A DNA stretch of 64,000 bases, taken from positions 4,641 through 68,640 of the forward strand of contig JBBQJV010000013.1 of assembly GCA_038326205.1 (NCBI GenBank), given 5' to 3'. Position numbers and translations under genes: made by a program. Source of the DNA: UBA7672 sp038326205 (GTDB lineage: Bacteria; Pseudomonadota; Alphaproteobacteria; Caulobacterales; Hyphomonadaceae). Each line of letters starts with the position of its first letter. The first letter of the stretch is position 1. This document shows, piece by piece, positions 8,496 through 17,178 of the stretch. The notes below the pieces were generated by a model that was not told the origin of the DNA, did not search any database, and saw nothing but the letters and a program-made list of their open reading frames with translations.

Positions 8496-8512
8496 GTTAA
8501 CGAGCGTTAACG
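8496..8512. promoter_or_regulatory. Paired GTTAACG sites upstream of sthA
   Basis: Two copies of GTTAACG (8496-8502 and 8506-8512) lie 10 bp apart, one helical turn, about 42 bases upstream of the sthA start. The TTAA cores are separated by 6 bases; the CtrA consensus in Caulobacter has 7. It could be a CtrA-like or other regulator site. Confidence 0.35.
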
Positions 8513-8526
8513 GCCGCGCGGCGGCG

Positions 8527-9024
8527 CTAAAGCGCCTTGACCATGAACACCAGGTCGAGCCGCTTGCCGAATTTGCGTCCCACGCCTTTGAGCTTGCCCT
8601 GAACTTCGAAGCCCGCCTGCTCATGCAGGGCAATCGAGCCGGCATTCGCACTGTCGATCCCGCCGACCATCGTCTCAAGGCCCTTGGCCTCTGCCCGCGC
8701 GATCAGCTCCGCGAGAATGGCGCGTCCGACACCCCGCCGCTGTGCTGCAGGCGCGACATAAACGGAGTGCTCCACCGTCTTCACATAGCCGGGAAAATCC
8801 CTGAACGGCCCGAAGCTGCCATAGCCGATAACTTCACCTGCAGCATCGACCCCCACGATCACCGGAAAGCCTGTGCCCTTGCGCGCCTGCAACCACGCGC
8901 GGCGCAGATCGACGGTGGTCTCGGCTTCCGTCCAGATCGAGAAGGTCTCGCGCACGGCGTGATTGAAGATGCCGGTGATGCCTGACAGGTGGGCGTCGTC
9001 CGCGTCCACAATGCTGATGCTCAT
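8527..9024 (-). CDS. GNAT N-acetyltransferase, MnaT/phosphinothricin-acetyltransferase-like
   Basis: A 165-residue GNAT enzyme. The acetyl-CoA binding loop is QRRGVGRAIL (about 94-103), with the preceding HSVYVAP strand and the C-terminal FGKRLDLVFM typical of the Pat/YncA (MnaT) branch that acetylates amino-acid-like amines such as methionine sulfoximine or phosphinothricin. The real substrate is unknown. GGGAGGAT lies 5 bases before the ATG. It is upstream of sthA on the same strand, with a 72-base gap containing the paired GTTAACG sites. Confidence 0.82.
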   Translation of the reverse strand: MSISIVDADDAHLSGITGIFNHAVRETFSIWTEAETTVDLRRAWLQARKGTGFPVIVGVDAAGEVIGYGSFGPFRDFPGYVKTVEHSVYVAPAAQRRGVGRAILAELIARAEAKGLETMVGGIDSANAGSIALHEQAGFEVQGKLKGVGRKFGKRLDLVFMVKAL

Positions 9025-9148
9025 TTATCCTCCCGTATTGCGCCGCAGCGTTGCACGCAGCCTGTCGGGCGTCCACGGGGACTAGCTCGAAACGTCCGGC
9101 TGTGCGATCCCGGCAGAAAGCAAAAAAGGACCGCAGGGAGCCCGCCTC

Positions 9149-10894
9149 ATGACCAGCGAAGCCGCCATCTTTCCGATGCTGACCATCCCGCAGTGCGACG
9201 CGGCAATGACCGCGCCCGGTGCGAAGTTCGAGCTGGAAGAGAAGCTCATCAACGGCATCTCCCAGCGCACCTACAAACAGGCGCCGCTCACTCTGCGAGA
9301 CATCGTCATCGCGTCCCGGGAGTGGGGCGAACGGGAATATATTGTGTTTCAGGACGAGCGGGTCACCTTCGCCGCCCATCATCGCGCCGTCGTCCATTTC
9401 GCGAACAAGCTGCGCACCGAGTTCGGCGTAAAAAAGGGTGACCGCATCGCGATTGTCATGCGAAATTATCCGCAATGGGCGGTCGGGTTCTTCGCAGCGC
9501 AGGTGATCGGCGCCATAGCGACGCCTCTCAATTCGTGGTGGACCGGCGAGGAGTTGCAATATGGCCTTGCCGATAGCGGCGCCAGGATCGCTATCGTCGA
9601 TCCCGAAAAGCTGGAGCGGATCCGCGAGCACCTTCCCAACCTGCCATTGCTACAGGCCGTCATCGTTGCCCGTGGCGCAGATGACGAGGCCGACAAGCGC
9701 ATCGTCTCGCTCGAAAAGCTGATCGGACCTGCGAAGTCGTGGGCGAGCTTGTCGGACATGGCGATGCCAGATGCCGACATCGGTCCCGATGATGACGCAA
9801 CGATCATGTATACGTCGGGTACGACCGGAAAGCCCAAAGGTGCGCTTGCCACACACCGCGGCATCGTTTCGAACGTATTCAACGGCATGGCTTGCCAGGC
9901 GCGCCACTTTGTTCGGCAGGGGCTCGCCCCGCCCGTGCGCGATCCCAAGGTCGATGCGCCACGCGTCGCCCTGCTGGCGATTCCCTTTTTCCACGCGACC
10001 GGCGCATTCTCGAACCTCGTCCCCTCGATCATGAACGCCGACAAGATCGTGACGATGTACAAATGGGATCCGGGGGAGGCGCTCGAAATCATTCAGCGCG
10101 AGAAAGTCACTACAATCGGCGGCGTCCCTGCCATCGCATGGCAGGTGCTCGAGCACCCCGATCGCGATCAGTATGATCTGTCCTCGATCCTGTATGTCGC
10201 TTATGGCGGCGCGCCGTCCGCGCCAGAGCTGGTCGCGACGATCAAGCGCAGATTTCCGACAGGCCTAGCCTCCAATGGCTGGGGGATGACCGAGACCTGC
10301 GCCGCATCGTGTGTAAATTTCGGCAAGGATTACGAGCTGCGCCCGGACTCCTGCGGCGCAGCAGCGCCAGCGATGGATTTCAAGATCGTCGGCGCCAACG
10401 GCGAAACGCTTGGGCCAAATCAGGTCGGCGAATTGTGGGTGAAGGGGCCGAACAACTGCAAGGTCTACTGGAACAAGCCGGAAGCCACGGCCAAGACCTT
10501 CATCGAAGGCTGGGTCGTGACCGGCGACGTCGGCCGCATCGATGAAGATGGCTTCGTCTTCCTGATGGATCGCGCCAAGGACATGCTGATCCGTGGCGGC
10601 GAGAACATCTACTGCATTGAGGTCGAGAACGCGCTCTACGACCATCCCGCCATCATGGATGCTGCGGTCGTCGGCATTCCGCACAAGGTGTTGGGCGAAG
10701 AGGTCGGAGCTGTCGTGCAGCTGAAGCCGGAGATGGATGTGACAGCAGACGCGCTTCGCCATTTCGTTGCGCAGAAGATCGCCGCCTTCAAGGTGCCAAT
10801 CGAAATTCAACTCCAGCGCGATCCGCTGCCGCGTAATGCCAACGGCAAGATCATGAAGAACGACCTGCGCGGGCGCTTTAAGGCGCGTAGCTAG
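9149..10894 (+). CDS. Acyl-CoA ligase (class I adenylate-forming enzyme)
   Basis: A 581-residue AMP-binding enzyme with the P-loop IMYTSGTTGKPKG (about 217-229), the adenylation motif NGWGMTETCA (about 374-383), GWVVTGDVGRID, and the C-terminal domain ending in the catalytic-lysine motif NGKIMKNDLR. These activate carboxylic acids as acyl-AMP and then acyl-CoA. The long N-terminal part and NWGMTE-type motif suggest a fatty or aryl acid, but the substrate is not predictable. GGGAG lies about 8 bases before the ATG. The gene stands alone, divergent from the acetyltransferase. Confidence 0.88.
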   Translation: MTSEAAIFPMLTIPQCDAAMTAPGAKFELEEKLINGISQRTYKQAPLTLRDIVIASREWGEREYIVFQDERVTFAAHHRAVVHFANKLRTEFGVKKGDRIAIVMRNYPQWAVGFFAAQVIGAIATPLNSWWTGEELQYGLADSGARIAIVDPEKLERIREHLPNLPLLQAVIVARGADDEADKRIVSLEKLIGPAKSWASLSDMAMPDADIGPDDDATIMYTSGTTGKPKGALATHRGIVSNVFNGMACQARHFVRQGLAPPVRDPKVDAPRVALLAIPFFHATGAFSNLVPSIMNADKIVTMYKWDPGEALEIIQREKVTTIGGVPAIAWQVLEHPDRDQYDLSSILYVAYGGAPSAPELVATIKRRFPTGLASNGWGMTETCAASCVNFGKDYELRPDSCGAAAPAMDFKIVGANGETLGPNQVGELWVKGPNNCKVYWNKPEATAKTFIEGWVVTGDVGRIDEDGFVFLMDRAKDMLIRGGENIYCIEVENALYDHPAIMDAAVVGIPHKVLGEEVGAVVQLKPEMDVTADALRHFVAQKIAAFKVPIEIQLQRDPLPRNANGKIMKNDLRGRFKARS

Positions 10895-10905
10895 GCGGGT
10901 GGAGT

Positions 10906-11043
10906 TTACTGGCCGGTCGGCTGCATCGTGAAGATTGCGACGACGGCAAACGCCACGACCACGAGAAGTATCCCGAGACCGAGCATGTAGCGCACGCCTT
11001 GGCCGGTCTCCCCCTGGCGGACTTTGGCAGTCTCGGGCTTCAT
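10906..11043 (-). CDS. Small single-span membrane protein
   Basis: A 45-residue protein from the ATG at 11043: a charged N-terminus (KPETAKVRQGETGQGVRYM) and one membrane helix (about 20-40). Similar tiny proteins with RQGETG-x-x-VRYxL are, from memory, common in alphaproteobacteria, with unknown role. The frame stays open upstream to 11151, but the extra residues are not membrane-protein-like. It converges with the acyl-CoA ligase gene, 11 bases apart. Confidence 0.6.
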   Translation of the reverse strand: MKPETAKVRQGETGQGVRYMLGLGILLVVVAFAVVAIFTMQPTGQ

Positions 11044-11223
11044 CTGATCTGTTATGCGTATCCTGCTTCTGAATTGAATGGGTGTGCAGCCGCGGGCCCC
11101 ATCCGCTTGGACTGATGCTAAATAAATCCTTGGGTTGTCAGTGCGTTCCACGATTCACTGCCGCGAGCGGAAACCGACCCCCGTCCCATGCGTTCCCTCT
11201 CTGCATCATTTACGAGGGATATC

Positions 11224-11448
11224 ATGGCTCGCACGGGGATCTGGTCCGTAATCGTTTTCACGGTTTTCGCCTTTGCCACCGTGCTCGTGTTTTTCTGGAT
11301 CCGTGATGGGTCGCTCGGCGCGGCCGGGGATTCGATGGATACGTTACTCGGCGAGACGGGCGCGACTGTCGCGAAGACGGCCGATGATATCGTGGCGAAC
11401 ACCGGTGAGGCGATCAATGACGCCACCGATGGCGATAGCCGCACCTGA
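11224..11448 (+). CDS. Small membrane protein, RDGSL family member 1
   Basis: A 74-residue protein with one N-terminal membrane helix (about 6-24) followed by FFWIRDGSLGAAGDSMD and an acidic tail ending in NDATDGD. GAGGG lies 5 bases before the ATG at 11224. It is a tandem relative of the next gene (shared W-[IM]-RDGSL, AG-x-x-MD and ATDG). Function unknown; the predicted topology is anchored with a soluble amphipathic tail. Confidence 0.7.
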   Translation: MARTGIWSVIVFTVFAFATVLVFFWIRDGSLGAAGDSMDTLLGETGATVAKTADDIVANTGEAINDATDGDSRT

Positions 11449-11469
11449 TTTCAAACTCTGGAGCGAACA

Positions 11470-11697
11470 ATGCGTGTTATTGGTGGGCTGATCATCGCGC
11501 TTGCGATCGGATTTATCGCAGTGCTGGGATTTTACTGGATGCGCGACGGCTCTCTGGAAGGCGCGGGCCGCGAGATGGATGCCAATCTCCAGCACCTCGA
11601 TAAGACGACTGAACCGCTGCAGAAGTCGATCGGCGGCGTCGGGGATGGCGTCAAGGAAACGATCGAGAACGCAACCGACGGAAACGACAAGACCTAG
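11470..11697 (+). CDS. Small membrane protein, RDGSL family member 2
   Basis: A 75-residue relative of the preceding gene: N-terminal membrane helix (about 4-22), then FYWMRDGSLEGAGREMD and a helical tail ending in ENATDGNDK. GGAG lies 6 bases before the ATG, and the gap to the first copy is 21 bases, so the two are probably one operon produced by duplication. The 3' end overlaps the convergent zntB-like gene by four bases. Confidence 0.7.
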   Translation: MRVIGGLIIALAIGFIAVLGFYWMRDGSLEGAGREMDANLQHLDKTTEPLQKSIGGVGDGVKETIENATDGNDKT

Positions 11698-12713
11698 ATC
11701 CAGCCCCGCCATCTCAGAAGGCCAACGAGGCCAATGCTGATGACGGCAGTCGAGGCGACGACTGCCCCGAAAGACCAATCCTGATCATGAAACGGAATGC
11801 CGGCGAGGTTCATGCCGAGCAGTCCGGTGAAAAAGGTCAACGGCAGGAAAAATGCCGAGATGATGGAGAGCGTCAGCAGGCGTCGGTTAAGTTGCTCCTG
11901 CCTTTGACCCGCCAGCTGTTCCTGCAGCACTGCCGCGCGATCGCGGATTGAATCAAGCTCCTCCGAGATGCGCGTGATCCTGTCCGCTGCTTCCCGCAGA
12001 TGCATACTTTGGTCTGCCAGAAGCAGGCGCCGTCCTTCGCGCTGCAACTGCACCATGGCGTCGCGCTGAGGCAGGATATAGCGGCGCAGGATGAGGATGG
12101 TGCTGCGGAATTCGGCTAGCGGAATCGCGGGCAAGTGCTCCTTTGACGTGAGCAGTTGTTCCTCGAACTCGTCGACCTCTTCCTTCAACTGCTCGACCAC
12201 GGGTTCGATCTTGTCGATCAGCTTGTCGGCGATCGCGACCAGTAGCCCGCCCGGCGACACATTTTCGAGCACGCCGGCGGCAACCTCTTCGCGGACTTCG
12301 TGGACAGCCTTTACAGGATAGGACCGCATCGAGATGACAAGGTTTTCGGTCGCCCAGATGCGCACCGAAATCATGTCTTCCGGTTCGGCGCCGGGATTGT
12401 GGTTGATGCCGCGCAGGTTCAGCAACACGCCGTCTTCATAGGCGGCGCAGCGCGGCCTAGTTTCGGATTGCAGCAGGGCGGAGATCACGGTCGCGTCGAG
12501 GTCGCTGGACGATTCCAGCCAGTCACGCGTTTCCGCGGCCAGGCGGTTGAAGTGCAGCCAGCGCCAACCAGTTGTCGGGCAGGCTGCGGTTGGTTTGATG
12601 GTCGCCCAGTCGATCCGCTCGATCACGTCGTCAGGTTTGAACTCGAAGCCAAAGATGAAGGCTTCGGCGTTTGGCTCGGCGTGGTCGTTGCGTTCGATGG
12701 GGGAGATGGGCAT
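11694..12713 (-). CDS. zntB: CorA/ZntB-type divalent cation transporter
   Basis: A 339-residue CorA-superfamily channel. It has a long cytosolic N-terminal domain, an extended helical coiled-coil stalk (about 170-275) and two C-terminal membrane helices, the first ending in the signature GMN (LLGMNLAG). The N-terminal domain WRWLHFNRL and SVRIWATENLVISMR resemble ZntB more than CorA, suggesting zinc or other divalent cation transport. The ATG at 12713 is chosen because the domain starts there; the frame extends upstream through a repeat-rich region without protein-like sequence. Confidence 0.85.
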   Translation of the reverse strand: MPISPIERNDHAEPNAEAFIFGFEFKPDDVIERIDWATIKPTAACPTTGWRWLHFNRLAAETRDWLESSSDLDATVISALLQSETRPRCAAYEDGVLLNLRGINHNPGAEPEDMISVRIWATENLVISMRSYPVKAVHEVREEVAAGVLENVSPGGLLVAIADKLIDKIEPVVEQLKEEVDEFEEQLLTSKEHLPAIPLAEFRSTILILRRYILPQRDAMVQLQREGRRLLLADQSMHLREAADRITRISEELDSIRDRAAVLQEQLAGQRQEQLNRRLLTLSIISAFFLPLTFFTGLLGMNLAGIPFHDQDWSFGAVVASTAVISIGLVGLLRWRGWI

Positions 12714-12723
12714 CGCGACTTCG

Positions 12724-12780
12724 CTTGTTGCCGGGGGCTTGTTGCCGGGGGCTTGTTGCCAGGGGCTTGTTGTCCGGGGG
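12724..12780. repeat. Four tandem 14-bp repeats in the zntB leader
   Basis: Four consecutive copies of CTTGTTGCCGGGGG (12724-12737, 12738-12751, 12752-12765 with one change, 12766-12780 slightly diverged) lie 11 bases upstream of the zntB-like start codon, in its 5' leader. The unit is not a multiple of three. Confidence 0.85.
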
Positions 12781-12891
12781 TATTTACCGGGTTCTAGACC
12801 GGTTTCGGGAAGCTCGGCTAGCGCCGCGCTTGAATGAAGGCGGGCGCTGGCATTTAAGAGGTCAGCGGCAATCGGCCATGGGTGCGGATCG

Positions 12892-13638
12892 ATGATGAGC
12901 GGCACGACAACCTCTCGGCGACTGGACGTGGAACTTGTGCAGCGAGGCCTTTTCGCGTCGCGGGGACAGGCGCGCGAAGCCATCGAGGCAGGTAAGGTGA
13001 CTGTGAATGGCGTTCCGGTCACAAAGGCCGGACAGGTCGTGGCGGGGGACGCCGTGATCGGAGCTGTCCCGCCGCATCCCTGGGTCTCGCGAGGCGGGAT
13101 CAAGTTGGCCCATGCGCTGGACGCTTTTGGCGTTGACCCGGCCAGACGTCAGTGCCTGGACGTCGGGTCGTCCACGGGCGGCTTCACCAATGTGCTGTTG
13201 TCGCGCGGCGCGCGGTGTGTTGTCGCCGTCGATGTCGGCGTCGGCCAACTCCATCCTCGCCTGCGTGAGGACGTGCGCGTCGTGTCGCTGGAATCAACTG
13301 ACGCCCGTAACCTCGACGCGGCCATGGTAATTGAACCGCCAACGCTGCTCGTCTGCGACGCCAGCTTTATCGGTCTCGCCAAACTGCTCGCCGTGCCGCT
13401 CTCGCTTGCTGCGCCAGGCGCGCAAGTTGTCGCGTTGTTCAAGCCGCAGTTCGAGGTCGGTCGCAAGAACATCGGCAAGGGCGGTATCGTCAGCGATGTC
13501 GCCGCAACCGACGCAGCCGCTCGCGCCCTGGAGATCTGGCTCGGGCAGGTGGGATGGCGGGTGAAAAAGTGGACGGACAGCCCAATCGCAGGCGGTGATG
13601 GCAATCGCGAGCGACTGTTTCTCGCGGCCCAGACGTGA
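12892..13638 (+). CDS. tlyA: TlyA-family rRNA methyltransferase
   Basis: A 248-residue protein: an N-terminal S4 RNA-binding domain (about 8-68, with RGLFASRGQAREAIEAGKV) and an FtsJ-like Rossmann methyltransferase domain with the SAM motif LDVGSSTGGF (about 86-95) and KPQFE. TlyA methylates 2'-O of cytidines in 16S and/or 23S rRNA; it is also often called hemolysin A. In many bacteria it follows dxs, but here dxs is 20 kb away. The ATG at 12892 starts just before the S4 domain. Confidence 0.9.
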   Translation: MMSGTTTSRRLDVELVQRGLFASRGQAREAIEAGKVTVNGVPVTKAGQVVAGDAVIGAVPPHPWVSRGGIKLAHALDAFGVDPARRQCLDVGSSTGGFTNVLLSRGARCVVAVDVGVGQLHPRLREDVRVVSLESTDARNLDAAMVIEPPTLLVCDASFIGLAKLLAVPLSLAAPGAQVVALFKPQFEVGRKNIGKGGIVSDVAATDAAARALEIWLGQVGWRVKKWTDSPIAGGDGNRERLFLAAQT

Positions 13639-13683
13639 AGCCTGTCTGCCGTTTCCTGCTGATTTTCAGAAGCCAGAATCAGA

Positions 13684-13713
13684 CGTGCCGCGCTGCTTGC
13701 GCAACGCGGCACG
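13684..13713. terminator. Hairpin between convergent tlyA and glycine-zipper genes
   Basis: A 9-bp perfect stem CGTGCCGCG/CGCGGCACG with a 12-base loop lies 46 bases after tlyA. There is no T-run, so a terminator role is only possible. Confidence 0.4.
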
Positions 13714-13793
13714 CCCTTCCAGGCCCTGGGTTGGGGGGACGGGCCTGTCCTTGAAAGGCGGCCCCGATCTCGCAACGGACGATCGTAAGCAGC

Positions 13794-14441
13794 CTAATCT
13801 TTTACGCGCCAGTCGCCGTAGTAGGCGTCCCGGCAAACTTCAATCGGGCGGTGAATTTCTGAGCCGTCCGGAAGGCGCGTTATTTGCGTCGCTTCGGAAC
13901 AATCAGACCCCGCAAACCCGTCGCGATCATTATAGGCGGACCTGTCGGAAGGGTAAAGGTCAGAGCCGTATCGTCCGTGCGATGAATTGTCCCTTCCGTA
14001 TGCGCGGCCGTCAGAACGGTATGAGGAATCGCCAGCGTCGTAAGGATAAACGCCCGGCGGCGCAGGATCGTATCCGTAGTCATTATATCGTGAGCCACCG
14101 TAGGCAGGGTTCGGATTGTAGGTCGAGCCCGGTGCATAGCCGTAGCCCGACGCTGTCTGTCTTGGCGGCGCGCAATGTGTCGTGTCTTTGCCGATGCCCT
14201 GACCGACGAGACCGCCGAGCACGGCGCCAACAGCCGTGCCGTCACCGCGATGACCGCCGGCTGCGACATTGCTGCCCAGCACGCCGCCAAGTATGCCGCC
14301 GAGAATAGCGCCGCCGACCTGGTTGTCGCGCTTGGCTTCGGAGCAGCTGCGAAGGGGATAGTTTTGCGCCGCCGCGGGCATCATCGTGGGGAGCGCGGTT
14401 GCGGCGAGAGCGGTCAGGACGAGGAAGGCTTTGATACGCAT
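13794..14441 (-). CDS. Exported glycine-zipper protein
   Basis: A 215-residue protein with a Sec signal peptide (cleavage near AAAQ, residue 26) and a glycine-zipper segment (GGAILGGILGGVLGS, about 43-57, then VGAVLGGLVGQGIG) of the 17-kDa surface antigen/2TM type. The C-terminal half is rich in Tyr, Gly, Asp and Ser, probably unstructured, and ends in a short Cys-containing domain with LPDGSEIHRPIEVC. Proteins of this type sit in the envelope; the role is unknown. It lies between tlyA and aroC, 85 bases downstream of the aroC stop. Confidence 0.75.
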   Translation of the reverse strand: MRIKAFLVLTALAATALPTMMPAAAQNYPLRSCSEAKRDNQVGGAILGGILGGVLGSNVAAGGHRGDGTAVGAVLGGLVGQGIGKDTTHCAPPRQTASGYGYAPGSTYNPNPAYGGSRYNDYGYDPAPPGVYPYDAGDSSYRSDGRAYGRDNSSHGRYGSDLYPSDRSAYNDRDGFAGSDCSEATQITRLPDGSEIHRPIEVCRDAYYGDWRVKD

Positions 14442-14526
14442 GGGTGGCTCCTCCGGGACAAACTCGGACAGATCGCACTCTCGGCTTTCCTATCTGAACG
14501 GCCGATGAAGGGTCCGTTGGGGGGGC

Positions 14527-15633
14527 TCAGCGGCCCGTTTGGCCGCGATGGCGCAGCATCTGGTCCGCTAGAACACAGGCCAGCATTGCTTCCGCGACCG
14601 GAACGGCCCGGATTCCAACGCACGGATCATGGCGACCTTTGGTGCGAATATCGATGTTCTCGCCCTGTGCATTCACAGTGCGCCGGGGCGTCAGGATCGA
14701 GGATGTCGGTTTCACAACGATCCGCGCGACAACCGGCTGCCCGGTGGAAATTCCTCCCACTACGCCGCCATTGTTGTTGGACAGGAACTCAACGCCCCCC
14801 ATGACAGCATTGGAGCCGGACCGGCGCATCTCGTCGGCATTGTTCTCGCCCGATAAAGCGGCCGACGCGAACCCGGCGCCGATCTCGACGCCTTTCACCG
14901 CGTTGATGCTCATCATCGCGGCGGCGATTTCGCCATCGAGCTTGCTATAGATTGGCGCCCCCCAGCCGGGCGGCACGCCTTCAGCGACAACCTCTATGAT
15001 CGCGCCGCACGACGAGCCCGCCTTGCGGGTCGTGTCGAGGAACGCCTCCCACGTCGGCGCCGTCTCGGCATCGGGACACCAGAACGGGTTCTGCCCGACG
15101 ACGTCCCAGTTCCAGCTGTCGCGATTGATCGCATGCGGGCCAAGCTGCACCACCGCGCCGCGAATGGTAACGCCTGCGCCGAGCACCATCCGCGCCACAG
15201 CTCCGGCCGCAACCCGCGACGCGGTCTCGCGCGCTGACGATCGGCCGCCGCCGCGATAATCACGCACGCCATATTTCTGGTCGTAGGCAAAGTCGGCATG
15301 GCCGGGACGATAGCTGTCGCGAATCTCGGAATAGTCCTTCGAGCGCTGGTCGGTGTTCTCGATCATCAGCGAGATCGGTGTGCCCGTCGTCACGGGTCCG
15401 CCCGTGCGGTCGTCCTCAAACACGCCGGAGAGAATCTTCACGAGGTCCTCTTCCTGGCGCTGCGTGACGAAGCGCGAGGTTCCCGGCTTTCGCTTGTCGA
15501 GAAACTGCTGGACGTACTCCGCCGTGAGCTTCAGCCCCGGCGGGCATCCATCGACGACGCAGCCGATCGCCGGCCCGTGGCTTTCGCCCCAGGTCGTCAC
15601 GCGGAAGAGATGGCCAAAGGTGTTGTGCGACAT
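14527..15633 (-). CDS. aroC: Chorismate synthase
   Basis: A 368-residue enzyme of the shikimate pathway that converts EPSP to chorismate using reduced FMN. Signature blocks are present: GESHGPAIGCVVDGCPPG (about 16-33), the YRPGHADFAYDQKYG region, GRSSARET and the C-terminal RHDPCVGIRAVPVAEAM. Length and motifs are normal. The start MSHNTFGHLFRVTTW is typical of AroC. It is the only gene of the aromatic pathway in the window. Confidence 0.96.
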   Translation of the reverse strand: MSHNTFGHLFRVTTWGESHGPAIGCVVDGCPPGLKLTAEYVQQFLDKRKPGTSRFVTQRQEEDLVKILSGVFEDDRTGGPVTTGTPISLMIENTDQRSKDYSEIRDSYRPGHADFAYDQKYGVRDYRGGGRSSARETASRVAAGAVARMVLGAGVTIRGAVVQLGPHAINRDSWNWDVVGQNPFWCPDAETAPTWEAFLDTTRKAGSSCGAIIEVVAEGVPPGWGAPIYSKLDGEIAAAMMSINAVKGVEIGAGFASAALSGENNADEMRRSGSNAVMGGVEFLSNNNGGVVGGISTGQPVVARIVVKPTSSILTPRRTVNAQGENIDIRTKGRHDPCVGIRAVPVAEAMLACVLADQMLRHRGQTGR

Positions 15634-15790
15634 GAACCAACGCTAAAGCGCAATTTGCAGGGCTTGAACAGTCTCAGACAGCCGTAGCGCACGAATGCGT
15701 GGGGGCGGCGCCCCTGATTGGCCGGACAATGCAGGTTTCCATTCTCTCCTGACGTGCCAAGGTCTGCCGGGGAAGAGGACGGGGAGAAAC

Positions 15791-17113
15791 ATGGTGAATA
15801 GCGATTTTGCAGAGGAGTCCGCGCGGCCGGCGGCCAGGGTCATCGGCTTTTGGCAGTGCTGGGCGTTTTCGGTCGGCACGATGATCGGGACCGGCATCTT
15901 CATGATGCCCGTGCTGCTTGCCCCATTTGGCGGGTTGAGCTTCGGCGGATGGCTCGTTTCTGCCGGTGGTTCAATGGCGATCGCGCTTTCCATAGCCCGC
16001 CTCGCTTCGCGCACGACACGATCCGGCGGCCTGCAGATCTATGTGCAGGATGCCTTCGGAAAACTGCCGGGCTTCATCGTCGGCTGGAGCTACTGGGTTG
16101 GCTGCGTGCTCTCCACATCCGCCATGGCGGTTGGCTTCGTTGGATACATGACGGTGTTCGCGCCGGGGTTATCTAGCGAGCCTGGGTATCAGGCTGCGTT
16201 GGCCCTTGCCCTGATCTGGACGATCACCCTCGCGCAGCTACGCGGCGTGAAGGAGGCGGGGTTCGTGCAGCTTCTGTTTACCGTGCTGAAGCTTGCGCCG
16301 CTGGTCATCGTGATCGTGTGGGGCGCCTTTGCCGGAAAGATTGAAAATCTGCCGCCACTGAATCCGACCTTCGACGACCCGTTCGCTATCCTGGCTGCGA
16401 CGACGTTGTTGACCATGTTCGCATTTCTCGGAATGGAGGTCGGGGCGATACCGGCTGGAAATGTGAAGGATCCGACCCGAACCGTTCCGCGCGCCGTGAT
16501 TATCGCCACAGCAACCGTGGCCACGGTCTATATTCTGGCAACCGGCGCAGTGATGCTGCTGGTTCCGGCAAACGGGCTTGGCGCGTCCACATCGCCCTTC
16601 GCTGACGCAGTGGCCGGGCTGGGCGCGTGGGCGCCGCCGCTGATCACCCTCGGCGCGTTGATTTCCATTGTCGGCGCCATGAACGGAAACATCTTCTGTA
16701 CTGCACAGCAGTCGATGGCTGCTGCTTTTGAAGGTGTCGCGCCGGGCGTGTTCGCAAGGCTCAACCGAGGCGAGGCCCCGTGGGTATCGCTGGTTGTCAG
16801 TTCAGCGCTGGCCTCCGTGCTCCTGCTCTTGAACTATTCGCGTGGACTGGTGGGCGCCTTCACGTTCCTCATCATCATGACGACGGTTGCCACCCTGATC
16901 GGATATCTCATGACCGCGCTGGCGGAGGTGAAACGCTCCTGGAGGAATGCGCATGGCTGGGTGACCATCGCGGTCATTGCAGCAGTCTATTCAGCCTTCG
17001 CAATCTTCGGAGCGGGTCAGGAGGCGCTGGTCTGGGGTCTGGTGCTCGCGGCGGCCGGCGTGCCCGTTTATTATCTGGGGCGACAGCCAGCCGGGGTCGC
17101 TGCTCCCGCCTGA
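15791..17113 (+). CDS. APC-family amino-acid permease
   Basis: A 440-residue membrane protein with about 12 hydrophobic helices. The start of helix 1 reads VGTMIGTGIFMMP, the unwound substrate-binding motif of the APC superfamily, and helix 6 contains FAFLGMEVGAIPAGNVKDP. It most likely exchanges or takes up amino acids across the inner membrane; the substrate is unknown. GGGGAG lies 5 bases before the ATG at 15791. The frame is open further upstream but only the chosen start has a ribosome site. It is followed by an SDR gene 65 bases later. Confidence 0.88.
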   Translation: MVNSDFAEESARPAARVIGFWQCWAFSVGTMIGTGIFMMPVLLAPFGGLSFGGWLVSAGGSMAIALSIARLASRTTRSGGLQIYVQDAFGKLPGFIVGWSYWVGCVLSTSAMAVGFVGYMTVFAPGLSSEPGYQAALALALIWTITLAQLRGVKEAGFVQLLFTVLKLAPLVIVIVWGAFAGKIENLPPLNPTFDDPFAILAATTLLTMFAFLGMEVGAIPAGNVKDPTRTVPRAVIIATATVATVYILATGAVMLLVPANGLGASTSPFADAVAGLGAWAPPLITLGALISIVGAMNGNIFCTAQQSMAAAFEGVAPGVFARLNRGEAPWVSLVVSSALASVLLLLNYSRGLVGAFTFLIIMTTVATLIGYLMTALAEVKRSWRNAHGWVTIAVIAAVYSAFAIFGAGQEALVWGLVLAAAGVPVYYLGRQPAGVAAPA

Positions 17114-17178
17114 TCGCGGCTGGCGCTAGCCCGAACGGGTCGATAAGTTCACCGCAAAGCAGCCGGGAGCCGATCGCC

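Noticed and set aside
7483..8985. A 500-codon plus-strand open frame over sthA
   Set aside because: It is opposite two clear genes (sthA and the acetyltransferase), and its product is Arg/His-rich with no domain; a shadow of high-GC coding on the other strand.
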